Assembly (NCBI GenBank): GCA_000436535.1
Contig: FR886343.1
Coordinates: forward strand, 179,067 to 219,495
Origin: Eubacterium sp. CAG:252
Lineage (GTDB): Bacteria > Bacillota > Clostridia > Lachnospirales > Lachnospiraceae
Reading direction: 5' to 3'
Length of the DNA stretch: 40,429 nucleotides
A program made the translations under genes and the position numbers. How positions within the stretch are numbered: the first letter of the stretch is position 1; every line of letters begins with the position of its first letter. Positions 26,466 through 34,264 of this stretch are shown here, one piece after another. The notes beneath the pieces are model-generated. The model was not told where the DNA came from, did no database searches, and saw only the letters and a program-made list of their open reading frames with translations.

Positions 26466-27854
26466 ATGTCTAGTAGTAAAGTAGTCAGATATAAAAGAAG
26501 ACCAAGGGCAGTTGCACTTATATTTGCACTTGTACTGGTATATATAATATGCTTCGTTGTTCTTTATATGACAAAGTCAAAGGTTCAGACATATGAGGTT
26601 AATACGGGTTCTCTTACGAACAATGCTGTATACACGGCGATTGCGTTAAGAAGTGAAAATGTATATTATTCTCCATATTCTGGTGATGTAAACTACTACC
26701 AGAGAGAAGATACACGAGTTAAAAAAGGAGATACAATATATTCAGTGGATGAAACCGGAAGGGTTTCTGAGATACTTGCAAGCTATAACAAGGTCGGTGA
26801 GAATTCTCTTTCCAAGCAAAATCTTGCTGATATAAAGTCGACCCTTAATAATTATAAGACCGATTATGATGGAAGTGATTTCTCATATATATATGACCTA
26901 AAGTCAGACCTCAATGCGACAGTATTGCAGTCTATTAATGAAAATATTATGAATAATATTGATTCAATCGTAGAGAGCACAGGAAGTCAGAATCTTTTCA
27001 GGACTGTTGAAGCAGAAACTAATGGCATAGTTGTGTATGCTGTTGATGGATATGAGGGCAAAGAGCCGGAAACTATAACAGCATCTGATTTTAACAAGGA
27101 TAATTATAATAAGAATAATCTTAAGGCAGAATCAATAATAGTAGCTGACAACCCGGCTTATAAGATGGTTACAAGTGAGAATTGGTATCTTATGATAAAG
27201 CTTAGTCAGGACGACATAAGCAAGTATGGATTACAGGGTAAAAAGTCCATAGATATAAAGGTCAAAAAGGATAATATGACATTTACCTGTGGTTTTTCTA
27301 TTATTGAAAAGTCTGATGGATACTACGGAAAACTGTCAGTTGACAGTTATATGATAAGATATGCATCTGAGAGATTTCTTGATATAGAGCTTGTGACAAC
27401 AGGTAAGAGTGGTATGAAAATACCGGTTTCGGCTGTTACAGAGAATGAGTTCTATGTGATACCGAAGTCTTATATGACAAAGGGTGGCAACAGCAGTAAC
27501 TATGGCTTTATAACTGAAAAATATGATGAGAATGGCAATCTTACACCTTCATTTACAGAGGCAGACATATATAAGACAACGGATGACTCAGTGTATGTAA
27601 GTAAGGATAGCTTTGATGCGGGTTCGGTGGTTGTTATGCCAGACTCTTCATCTAGATTTGTTATAGGACCTGTTGAAAAGCTACGGGGTGTATACTGTGT
27701 CAACACAGGTTATACGGTATTCTGTCCGGTTGAGATTATAGACCAGAATAATGAATATTACATTGTAAAACAAAAAGTTGTTCACGGAATAACAGTATAT
27801 GACAGAATTATATTAGATGCAGACAAATATGAGCCTAATGAAATGATATACTAA
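26466..27854 (+). CDS. HlyD-like membrane-anchored adaptor protein
   Basis: The 462-residue protein has a basic cytoplasmic N-terminus, one membrane span (about 17-36, ALIFALVLVYIICFVVLYMT) and a large external part. That part includes a barrel-sandwich (biotinyl-lipoyl-like) half at about 65-95 (SPYSGDVNYYQREDTRVKKG), a helical region, a returning half (ETNGIVVYAVDGYEG, about 183-197) and C-terminal beta barrels (KIPVSAVTENEFYVIPKSYM). This is the architecture of HlyD/periplasmic-adaptor proteins. No ABC transporter or RND pump lies nearby, and the genes behind it are ylmE and sepF, so a wall or division role is possible but not shown. GGGAGG lies about 12 bases before ATG. Confidence 0.75.
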   Translation: MSSSKVVRYKRRPRAVALIFALVLVYIICFVVLYMTKSKVQTYEVNTGSLTNNAVYTAIALRSENVYYSPYSGDVNYYQREDTRVKKGDTIYSVDETGRVSEILASYNKVGENSLSKQNLADIKSTLNNYKTDYDGSDFSYIYDLKSDLNATVLQSINENIMNNIDSIVESTGSQNLFRTVEAETNGIVVYAVDGYEGKEPETITASDFNKDNYNKNNLKAESIIVADNPAYKMVTSENWYLMIKLSQDDISKYGLQGKKSIDIKVKKDNMTFTCGFSIIEKSDGYYGKLSVDSYMIRYASERFLDIELVTTGKSGMKIPVSAVTENEFYVIPKSYMTKGGNSSNYGFITEKYDENGNLTPSFTEADIYKTTDDSVYVSKDSFDAGSVVVMPDSSSRFVIGPVEKLRGVYCVNTGYTVFCPVEIIDQNNEYYIVKQKVVHGITVYDRIILDADKYEPNEMIY

Positions 27855-27871
27855 GGAGGTATGATATTAAG

Positions 27872-28567
27872 ATGCTTAAGGATAATCTTTCTTTTGTTCA
27901 GGAAAATATAGCTAAAGCGTGTGAAAGAAGCGGGCGCGATGTATCAGAGGTATGCCTTATAGCTGTAAGCAAGACTAAGCCGAAGGATATGCTTATGGAA
28001 ATATACAACTGCAATATACGCCAGTTCGGAGAGAATTACGTTCAGGAAATGGTTGACAAGGTCGACACACTTCCAGATGATATCGTATGGCATATGATAG
28101 GACATTTGCAGAGGAATAAGGTAAAGTATGTTGTTGGAAGAGCAGCGATGATACATTCGGTTGAGTCTGTACGACTCGCAAAGGCCATAAGCGAGGAGGC
28201 AGTTAAGAAGAACCTTGTAGTGGATATTCTTGTCGAGGTAAATGTGGCTGGTGAGGAGAATAAGTTTGGTCTTAAACCAGAAGAAGTAGAAGACTTTGTC
28301 AAAGAAATAAGCACATTTAAAGGTATTCGTGTGAGAGGTCTTATGACAAGCGCACCATATGTTGCCAATCCTGAAGATAATCGTGTATATTTCAGACAAT
28401 TAAAGCAATTATGTGTTGACATTAATGCTAAAAACATTGATAATATTAATATGGATGTACTTTCTATGGGTATGACTAATGATTATATAGTTGCTATTGA
28501 AGAAGGAGCAACACACATAAGAGTTGGCACAGCTATATTTGGTGCCAGAGATTATTCTAACAGATAA
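27872..28567 (+). CDS. ylmE: YggS/YlmE-family PLP-binding homeostasis protein
   Basis: These alanine-racemase-fold proteins bind pyridoxal phosphate and keep vitamin B6 and amino-acid pools in balance; no clear enzymatic reaction is established. The 231 residues contain IAVSKTKP (30-37) with the PLP lysine K34, FGENYVQEM, WHMIGHLQRNK, VEVNVAGEENKFGL, RGLMTSAPY and SMGMTNDY, then RVGTAIFGAR near the end. The start has AGGAGG upstream. The ylmE-sepF order is a conserved part of the Gram-positive division cluster. Confidence 0.95.
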   Translation: MLKDNLSFVQENIAKACERSGRDVSEVCLIAVSKTKPKDMLMEIYNCNIRQFGENYVQEMVDKVDTLPDDIVWHMIGHLQRNKVKYVVGRAAMIHSVESVRLAKAISEEAVKKNLVVDILVEVNVAGEENKFGLKPEEVEDFVKEISTFKGIRVRGLMTSAPYVANPEDNRVYFRQLKQLCVDINAKNIDNINMDVLSMGMTNDYIVAIEEGATHIRVGTAIFGARDYSNR

Positions 28568-28670
28568 TAGTATATCCTGTTTAATATACCGCTGGTGTAA
28601 AGATTAGTTATAGTGATTATGTTATATATAACAGTTAATCAGAGTAATAATTTATATAGGGAGAGAGAGT

Positions 28671-29210
28671 ATGAGTTTTGTTGATGGTTTCCTTAATCTT
28701 TTTAAGGTTCAGGATGATGATTATGATGATGATTACGATTATGATGAAGATTTTGACGATGATGATGAAAAACCTTCATCAAGAAAAAAGCTTTTTTCTG
28801 GTTCTAAGAAGTCAGAAGATGATGAAGATGCTTCAACATCATATACTATGAATGATAAGCCAAAGTTTGCAGCAAGAGGAAAGGTTGTTCCTATAAAGCA
28901 GACAGCAAGAGGTCTTGAAGTTGTTGTTATCAGACCAGAGTCTATGGAAGATGCAAGCGAGATAACAGACACATTACTTACAGGAAAAGCTGTAGTTCTT
29001 AATCTTGAGGGTATTCATGTAGATATAGCCCAGAGGATTATAGATTATTCTGCAGGTTCATGTTATGCTATCAGAGGTAACTTACAGAAGATTACCAACT
29101 ACATATTCCTTGTGACACCTCCTAATGTAGATATTTCAGGAGATATTCCTGAGATTGTTGCAGGTGGCATTGATTTAACTTCATTTAAAAATAATGAAAC
29201 AAAGTTTTAA
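28671..29210 (+). CDS. sepF: cell division protein SepF
   Basis: SepF bundles FtsZ and tethers it to the membrane. The 179-residue protein has an N-terminal amphipathic anchor MSFVDGFLNLFKV and then an extremely acidic low-complexity linker of Asp, Glu and Tyr (about 15-35, coded by repeated GAT codons). A second charged linker follows, and then the folded SepF core (about 70-170: VVVIRPESMEDASEI, AVVLNLEGIHVDIAQRIIDY, YAIRGNLQKI). GGGAGAGAG precedes ATG. A terminator lies 12 bases after the stop, so sepF ends its unit. Confidence 0.93.
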   Translation: MSFVDGFLNLFKVQDDDYDDDYDYDEDFDDDDEKPSSRKKLFSGSKKSEDDEDASTSYTMNDKPKFAARGKVVPIKQTARGLEVVVIRPESMEDASEITDTLLTGKAVVLNLEGIHVDIAQRIIDYSAGSCYAIRGNLQKITNYIFLVTPPNVDISGDIPEIVAGGIDLTSFKNNETKF

Positions 29211-29221
29211 TTATAATATTG

Positions 29222-29260
29222 CTGCCACTCCTGGTTATTACCAAGGGTGGCAGTTTGTTT
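29222..29260 (+). terminator. intrinsic terminator after sepF
   Basis: A 13-bp stem with one mismatch, arms starting CTGCCAC (29222) and ending GTGGCAG (29253), six-base loop TTATTA, followed by TTTGTTT. It separates sepF from aroB and lies upstream of the aroB ribosome site, so a GTG inside it is not the aroB start. Confidence 0.88.
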
Positions 29261-29288
29261 AAGAATAAATAGTCAGGAGAAAACGTAT

Positions 29289-30377
29289 ATGTCAAAATGT
29301 ATTAATGTCAAGTATGATGGAAAGCCTTTATATGATATAGTTATCGAACAGAGCTTTGATAAGCTTTCAGAAGAATTTAACAAGCTCAGTGTTACAGGAA
29401 GAAAGCTGTGTATAGTATCAGACAGCAATGTGGCAGAGCTTTATGCCAAGCAGGTAAGCGCAGAACTTGAAAAGACAGGTAACAAAGTATTTACCTATGT
29501 GTTTGAGGCAGGAGAAGAGAATAAAAATCTTAACACTGTAGAGGATGTATATGAATTCCTTATACAAAATCATTTTGACAGAAAGGATATGCTTGTTGCA
29601 CTTGGCGGCGGCGTAGTCGGCGACCTTACAGGCTTTACAGCAGCCACATATCTTCGTGGAATTGACTTTATACAGGTTCCTACATCGCTTCTTGCACAGG
29701 TTGACTCAAGTATAGGTGGCAAGACAGGAGTAGATTTCAGGGCATATAAGAATATGGTTGGAGCATTTCACCAGCCAAGACTTGTATATATGAATATATC
29801 CGTATTAAAGAGTCTTAGCAGAAGATTATTCAACTCAGGCTTTGGTGAAATAATAAAGCACGGTCTTATAAAGGACATTGAATATTATAAATGGTTAGGA
29901 AGTAATGCAGACAAGATTAAGGCACTTGACAGCGATGCCTTAGAGCATATGATATATGTAAGCTGCAATATCAAGCGTGAGGTTGTAGAAAAAGACCCTA
30001 AGGAAAAGGGTGACAGGGCACTTCTTAACTTTGGACATACATTAGGCCATGCGGTTGAAAAGCTTATGAACTTCACACTTTATCACGGAGAATGTGTTAC
30101 ATTAGGAATGATAGCAGCGTTAAGAATATGTGTAAACAGAGGATATATATATGAAGATGAATATACCGCTGCGCTTGATATGTTTAAGCTGTATGAGTTC
30201 CCTGTAAGTGTAAGTGGAATTAGCGCAGATGATGTTGTAAATGTATCAAAGAGCGATAAGAAGATGGATGCCGGAAAGATTAAGTTCATTCTTTTAAAGA
30301 ACATTGGTAATGCTTACATAGATTATGAAGTGTCTGATGAAGAGATGAAGGAAGCATTAAAGGATATATTAAGATAA
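29289..30377 (+). CDS. aroB: 3-dehydroquinate synthase (AroB)
   Basis: AroB closes DAHP to 3-dehydroquinate, step two of the shikimate pathway, with NAD and a divalent metal. The 362 residues have the NAD-binding GGGVVGDLTGFTAATYLRG (about 105-123), VPTSLLAQVDSSIGGKTGVD, the metal ligands Glu in FGEIIKHGLI and His residues in NFGHTLGHAVE and LYHGECVTLGM. The ATG at 29289 is chosen because CAGGAGA (29274-29280) sits before it; upstream in-frame codons fall in the sepF terminator. A short gap leads to lspA, although the two pathways are unrelated. Confidence 0.96.
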   Translation: MSKCINVKYDGKPLYDIVIEQSFDKLSEEFNKLSVTGRKLCIVSDSNVAELYAKQVSAELEKTGNKVFTYVFEAGEENKNLNTVEDVYEFLIQNHFDRKDMLVALGGGVVGDLTGFTAATYLRGIDFIQVPTSLLAQVDSSIGGKTGVDFRAYKNMVGAFHQPRLVYMNISVLKSLSRRLFNSGFGEIIKHGLIKDIEYYKWLGSNADKIKALDSDALEHMIYVSCNIKREVVEKDPKEKGDRALLNFGHTLGHAVEKLMNFTLYHGECVTLGMIAALRICVNRGYIYEDEYTAALDMFKLYEFPVSVSGISADDVVNVSKSDKKMDAGKIKFILLKNIGNAYIDYEVSDEEMKEALKDILR

Positions 30378-30408
30378 GCTACAAATATATTATAAAGGAA
30401 TTGTTTAG

Positions 30409-30957
30409 ATGAATAACACGGATAGTAAAGCTAATAGCAGACGTATAATAAGCCTTATAACCTATATTGTCATAACGGCTGTGCTCACGCAGCTTGACCA
30501 GATAACAAAGTATGTTGCTGAGAGTAATCTGTATATGAAAAATGATATTGATATCATTAAAAATGTGCTTACACTCACATATCTTCGCAATAATGGTAGT
30601 GCATTTGGTATGTTCAGCGGAAAGATTAATGCATTTCTTGTACTGACAGTTATAATCGTGGCTGTCATAACATATATCGTTATAAGAATGCCTGTAACTA
30701 AAAGATATTTACCTATGTATATAGTATGTACTATGCTTGTTTCTGGTGCAATCGGTAACTTAATCGATAGGGTAAGATTTGGCTATGTAAGGGATTTTAT
30801 ATATTTCAAGCTTATTAACTTCCCTGTATTTAATGTGGCAGACTGTTATGTTACTATATCAGTTGCAACATTTATAGTTCTTATACTATTTATATACAAA
30901 GAAAATGAATTTGATTTCTTATCATTTAAGAAAAAGGCTGATAAAGATAATGGTTAA
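30409..30957 (+). CDS. lspA: lipoprotein signal peptidase II (LspA)
   Basis: LspA cleaves signal peptides of diacylglyceryl-modified prolipoproteins in the membrane. The 182 residues have four spans (about 12-29, 74-92, 100-117, 147-165). LTYLRNNGSAFGMF holds the NxGxAF motif. The catalytic aspartates are probably D129 in GYVRDFIYF and D145 in FNVADCYVT. The C-terminal lysine-rich tail is cytoplasmic. The lspA-rluD order is frequent in Firmicutes, and rluD starts 28 bases on. Confidence 0.95.
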   Translation: MNNTDSKANSRRIISLITYIVITAVLTQLDQITKYVAESNLYMKNDIDIIKNVLTLTYLRNNGSAFGMFSGKINAFLVLTVIIVAVITYIVIRMPVTKRYLPMYIVCTMLVSGAIGNLIDRVRFGYVRDFIYFKLINFPVFNVADCYVTISVATFIVLILFIYKENEFDFLSFKKKADKDNG

Positions 30958-30985
30958 TTATGTAATAGAGGCAGATAGGTAATAT

Positions 30986-31921
30986 ATGCAGAATAATGAT
31001 GTTAAAAGTCAATGCTTTGTTGTTGACGTAGATGATAATAATATAAGAATAGACAAGTATCTTTCGGATGAGATGCAGGATGTATCACGCTCAAGGATAC
31101 AGAAGCTTATAGAAAGTGGTCTTGTCACTGTAAATGGCAGAAGTATTAAGGCTAACTATAAGGTGGCTGCGGAGGATATGATTAATGTAACTCTTCCAGA
31201 GCTTGAAGTGCCACAGATAGAACCGGAAGATATACCTTTGGATATAGTATATGAAGACAGTGACATAATAGTGGTGAATAAGCCTAAAGGAATGGTTGTT
31301 CATCCAGCAGCGGGGCATTACAGCGGTACACTTGTAAATGCTCTTATGTATCACTGTCGTGATAATCTTTCAGGGATTAATGGTGTATTAAGACCGGGAA
31401 TAGTTCATAGAATAGATATGAATACAACCGGAGTATTAGTTGCCTGCAAGAATGATTATGCCCATAACTTTATAGCAGAGCAGTTGAGCGTACACTCAAT
31501 AACAAGAAAGTATTATGCTATTGTCCTTAATGGCTTTAATACAGAAGATGGAGTTGTTGATGCACCGATAGGCAGAAACCCTTCTGACAGGAAAAAGATG
31601 GCTATTGATAAGAAAAATGGCAAAAGGGCAGTAACCCACTATAAGGTGTTAGAGCAGTTTGGAAAGTATAGCTATATAGAATGCCAGTTAGAAACCGGAC
31701 GTACCCACCAGATAAGGGTGCATATGTCAAGCATAGGACATCCGTTGTTAGGTGATGATGTATATGGAAGCGGAAAGTCGCCGTTTAATCTTACAGGACA
31801 GACTTTACACGCGGGAGTGTTAGGTTTTATTCATCCTTCAACGAAAGAATATGTGGAATACAGCGCACCGCTTCCGGAATATTTTCAGAAGGTGCTTGAT
31901 AAGCTGCGTGGTAATTGTTGA
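30986..31921 (+). CDS. rluD: RluD-family 23S rRNA/tRNA pseudouridine synthase
   Basis: The 311-residue enzyme has an N-terminal S4 RNA-binding domain (about 14-75, RIDKYLSDEMQDVSRSRIQK) and an RluA-type catalytic domain. The active-site aspartate is in GIVHRIDMNTTGVLV (about 131-145). LETGRTHQIRVHMSSIGHPL is a further signature. The exact target uridines cannot be read from sequence, so RluD rather than another RluA member is inferred from the S4 domain and the neighbouring lspA. Confidence 0.9.
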   Translation: MQNNDVKSQCFVVDVDDNNIRIDKYLSDEMQDVSRSRIQKLIESGLVTVNGRSIKANYKVAAEDMINVTLPELEVPQIEPEDIPLDIVYEDSDIIVVNKPKGMVVHPAAGHYSGTLVNALMYHCRDNLSGINGVLRPGIVHRIDMNTTGVLVACKNDYAHNFIAEQLSVHSITRKYYAIVLNGFNTEDGVVDAPIGRNPSDRKKMAIDKKNGKRAVTHYKVLEQFGKYSYIECQLETGRTHQIRVHMSSIGHPLLGDDVYGSGKSPFNLTGQTLHAGVLGFIHPSTKEYVEYSAPLPEYFQKVLDKLRGNC

Positions 31922-31935
31922 ATTAAGCTGCGCAG

Positions 31936-32502
31936 ATGGACAGATTATATGCTAAAGGTGTGAAATGGTTTATGCGTAGAAAAGAATTTATAGATATAAT
32001 ACTTAACGGAATATCTGATACATTTGATATATATCATAATTATTGGTTTAATGACAGAAAGTTTGTTATATATGCTTATAATTACAAGAACAGAGATAAG
32101 TTTGGCACAACAGAATCGGCAAAGCTGTGGGATGTAAAGTGCTATGAACACTTGTTTTTCATTAATTGTGATAATCTTGGCATAGATGAGCTTGATAAAC
32201 TTTTAAAGTTCACAGTTGAGGATATTGAGCCACATTTTGTAAGAAATGATAATAAGCTTCCTTGTAAAAATCATATGTATTCTTATATATCATTTATAAT
32301 TATAACAAGAAATATGCCGTCAGAAGAAGTTATTAAAAAGATTAAGGGTACCAATATTGTAAAGCATTATATGCTTGGGGCGCGCGGTTACAGTACTGTA
32401 AGACTTGCATGTGTCACTCCAAGCAGCTACAGTGTCATATCGAATAAGTATGGAAAGAATATTTCTGAATATCTTAATGATATGATGCTACATAATTTTT
32501 AA
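31936..32502 (+). CDS. unknown 188-residue protein downstream of rluD
   Basis: I do not recognise the family. The protein is soluble and mixed alpha/beta, with aromatic-rich stretches (FDIYHNYWFNDRKFVIYAYN) and no signal peptide. Its C-terminal half contains RNMPSEEVIKKIKGTNIVKH and ARGYSTVRLACVTPSS, which read like a folded domain and not random sequence. The start is uncertain: ATG 31936 has no ribosome site, while GTG 31960 or ATG 31972 (AAAGGTG about 12 bases upstream, giving MRRKEFID) are plausible. It lies 15 bases behind rluD, so co-transcription is likely. Confidence 0.75.
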   Translation: MDRLYAKGVKWFMRRKEFIDIILNGISDTFDIYHNYWFNDRKFVIYAYNYKNRDKFGTTESAKLWDVKCYEHLFFINCDNLGIDELDKLLKFTVEDIEPHFVRNDNKLPCKNHMYSYISFIIITRNMPSEEVIKKIKGTNIVKHYMLGARGYSTVRLACVTPSSYSVISNKYGKNISEYLNDMMLHNF

Positions 32503-32580
32503 CGGCTAGAATAAGCTGTTATGGTGGCTATTATGATGTAAATGGCAGATATTAATTATTATTATGTCAGTTGTATATAT

Positions 32581-32660
32581 TATGATGTGAGTGTCACAAG
32601 TAAAAAGGTCTTTTTCTGCAAGCAGAAACGACTTTTTATATTTTTGACACTTACATCATA
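32581..32660. repeat. 80-bp palindromic element, type TGACACTTACATCAT, copy 2
   Basis: The ends TATGATGTGAGTGTCA and TGACACTTACATCATA are inverted over 16 bases with one mismatch. The centre pairs TTTCTGC with GCAGAAA around AA. Positions 32597-32659 repeat 1784-1845 almost base for base, 30 kb away. The whole 80 bp can fold as one long imperfect hairpin. It lies between the unknown gene after rluD and the cytidylate-kinase-like gene; it may end transcription both ways. Confidence 0.85.
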
Positions 32661-32731
32661 TTATTAGCTAAATATTATATAAATATAATAAAATTTACTA
32701 AAAATTGCTGGATATTATATACAATTTAATG

Positions 32732-32771
32732 TATAATAGATCAATAAAAAGGAATGTAATATTTTACATTA
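32732..32771 (+). promoter_or_regulatory. candidate -10 and palindrome before the cytidylate-kinase-like gene
   Basis: TATAAT at 32732-32737 is a good -10 with no clear -35 at 16-18 bases. Downstream lies a near-perfect 18-bp palindrome AATGTAATATTTTACATT (about 32753-32771). Its position in the likely 5-prime leader, just before AGGAGG, would suit an operator or a small hairpin. Confidence 0.4.
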
Positions 32772-32796
32772 TCGTAACCAGCAGGAGGTAAGCATT

Positions 32797-33432
32797 ATGG
32801 ATGGAAGAACAGTAATTACAATTGGACGTGAATTCGGTAGCGGCGGTCATGAGATAGGCATGAAGCTTGCTGAAAGATTAGGAATTAAGTGCTACGACAA
32901 GGAGCTTCTTGAGCTTGCAGCAAAGGAAAGTGGATTATGTGAAGAATTGTTTGCCTCACAGGATGAAAAGCCAACTAACAGTTTTCTTTACTCTTTAGTA
33001 ATGGATACATATTCTTTGGGATACTCTAATTCTTATGTTGATATGCCTATCAATCATAAGGTATTCTTAGCACAGTTTGATGCTATCAAGAAGCTTGCAG
33101 AAAAAGAGTCATGCGTAATAGTCGGCAGATGTGCAGATTATGCTCTTGAGGATGACCCATTTGCAGTAAGTGTATGGATTAAGGCAAGTCTTGATGAAAG
33201 AGTTAAGAGAATTAAGAAGTTATATGAGCTTAATGATTCAAAGGCTGCTGACCTTATCCAGAAGACGGATAAGAAGAGAGCAAGTTACTACAATTACTAT
33301 TCAAGCAAGAAGTGGGGCGAAGCTAAGAGCTACGACTTATGTATCGACAGTGGTCTTGTTGGAATAGACGGAGCTATAGATATTATTCTTAAGTTTATAG
33401 AGCTTAAGGAAAAACATCAGGGTATTAGTTAA
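32797..33432 (+). CDS. cytidylate kinase-like family protein
   Basis: The 211-residue protein belongs to the cytidylate-kinase-like P-loop family (Pfam AAA_26/Cytidylate_kin2 type) that is widespread in gut Firmicutes. ITIGREFGSGGHEIGMKLAE (7-26) holds a variant P-loop. YDKELLELAAKESGL, IVGRCADYAL (about 108-117) and the RASYYNYYSSKKWG segment (about 165-178) match the family. It is distinct from the housekeeping CMP kinase Cmk, and the phosphoacceptor is unknown. AGGAGG precedes ATG at a good distance. It stands alone between two palindromic elements. Confidence 0.88.
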   Translation: MDGRTVITIGREFGSGGHEIGMKLAERLGIKCYDKELLELAAKESGLCEELFASQDEKPTNSFLYSLVMDTYSLGYSNSYVDMPINHKVFLAQFDAIKKLAEKESCVIVGRCADYALEDDPFAVSVWIKASLDERVKRIKKLYELNDSKAADLIQKTDKKRASYYNYYSSKKWGEAKSYDLCIDSGLVGIDGAIDIILKFIELKEKHQGIS

Positions 33433-33433
33433 T

Positions 33434-33521
33434 ATGATGTCAGTGTCATAAGTTCACATTTTCTTTCGTGTCTGCACGATAAGACTTTTGGACTTATGAC
33501 CTTTAACACTAAGAACATAAT
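33434..33521. repeat. diverged palindromic element after the cytidylate-kinase-like gene
   Basis: The left end ATGATGTCAGTGTCA resembles the left end of the 80-bp element at 32581. GTCATAAGT (33445-33453) pairs with ACTTATGAC (33492-33500), and an inner hairpin pairs CGTG with CACG around TCTG. The right end (AACACTAAGAACATAAT) matches only loosely, so relation to the other copies is probable but not certain. It overlaps the leader of the next gene. Confidence 0.5.
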
Positions 33522-33538
33522 AAAAATGGTTGGTCAAT

Positions 33539-34240
33539 ATGGAAATACGTGGATATAAACGCATTAAGAAAAAAGATATAAAAAGATGGTTTAAAGGCAG
33601 TAATCTTATTTTATATGTATTAATATTATTATTAATGTTTGCATTTATAGCGTTTGCCTACAAGACGATTATAGGTATGAATAATGATAATGCTGATAGT
33701 GAACAGAATGAACAGTCAGAGACAGATGAAGATATAAATGAAGCTACAAAGGAAGAAGCAACTACTTATATAGCTAAAAATCAATCCTATAAGATAAGGA
33801 TTAATGTTTCTAAGAATATAGCTGTTATATCAAGTATTGATGGCTCTGCTGACAGTGGTTCGACAGTACGTGCATTTTATGTTGCAACTAATAGTGATAT
33901 TAAAACAGGTTCTACTGTTATATCTGAAAAGGCAGAGTGGCGTAAGCTTGATAATGGAGGTTATGCACACTATAGTACAAGACTTGAGAATTCCGAATAT
34001 ATGTGTTCAACAGCTTACTTTACAAAGCGTACTGGTAATATGAATATTGAGGAATATAACAAGCTTAGTACAAGTGTTACATATGGCTCAATATTTATGG
34101 CACCAGCGGATGCCAAGTGGATATATAATAACTGTGGCGTTAATACAAGCGTAGAGATATTGTCAGACTTTGATTTACCGGAGGATGTTAACCTGCCGGA
34201 ATTTACAAAGTATAATTATATTGATAAGTTAGAAGAGTAG
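33539..34240 (+). CDS. membrane-anchored L,D-transpeptidase (YkuD) homologue lacking the catalytic Cys/His
   Basis: The 233-residue protein has a basic N-terminus, one membrane span (about 22-42), an acidic Glu/Asp/Thr-rich linker (about 50-75) and an external domain. That domain aligns by eye with YkuD L,D-transpeptidases: YKIRINVSKNIAVI (84-97), YAHYSTRLENSEYMCS, IEEYNKL (170-176) and ADAKWIYNNC (190-199). The family's catalytic SHGCIRL reads TYGSIFM (181-187), so Cys is Ser184, His is Tyr182 and Arg is Phe186; the conserved upstream His (ILFHS) is Ser157. It is thus probably a non-catalytic, wall-binding pseudoenzyme, or a Ser variant. ATG 33539 is used; TTG 33530 is also in frame and neither has a strong ribosome site. 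Confidence 0.78.
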   Translation: MEIRGYKRIKKKDIKRWFKGSNLILYVLILLLMFAFIAFAYKTIIGMNNDNADSEQNEQSETDEDINEATKEEATTYIAKNQSYKIRINVSKNIAVISSIDGSADSGSTVRAFYVATNSDIKTGSTVISEKAEWRKLDNGGYAHYSTRLENSEYMCSTAYFTKRTGNMNIEEYNKLSTSVTYGSIFMAPADAKWIYNNCGVNTSVEILSDFDLPEDVNLPEFTKYNYIDKLEE

Positions 34241-34264
34241 TATTTTATATAAGTACTATTAACT

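Noticed and set aside
29247..29288. GTG start for aroB at 29247 giving 14 extra residues
   Set aside because: It falls in the right arm of the sepF terminator and has no ribosome site; ATG 29289 has CAGGAGA upstream.
33530..34240. frameshift or pseudogene explanation for the missing L,D-transpeptidase Cys
   Set aside because: The frame is continuous and 14 aligned positions across the motif need no gap, so substitution fits better than frameshift.
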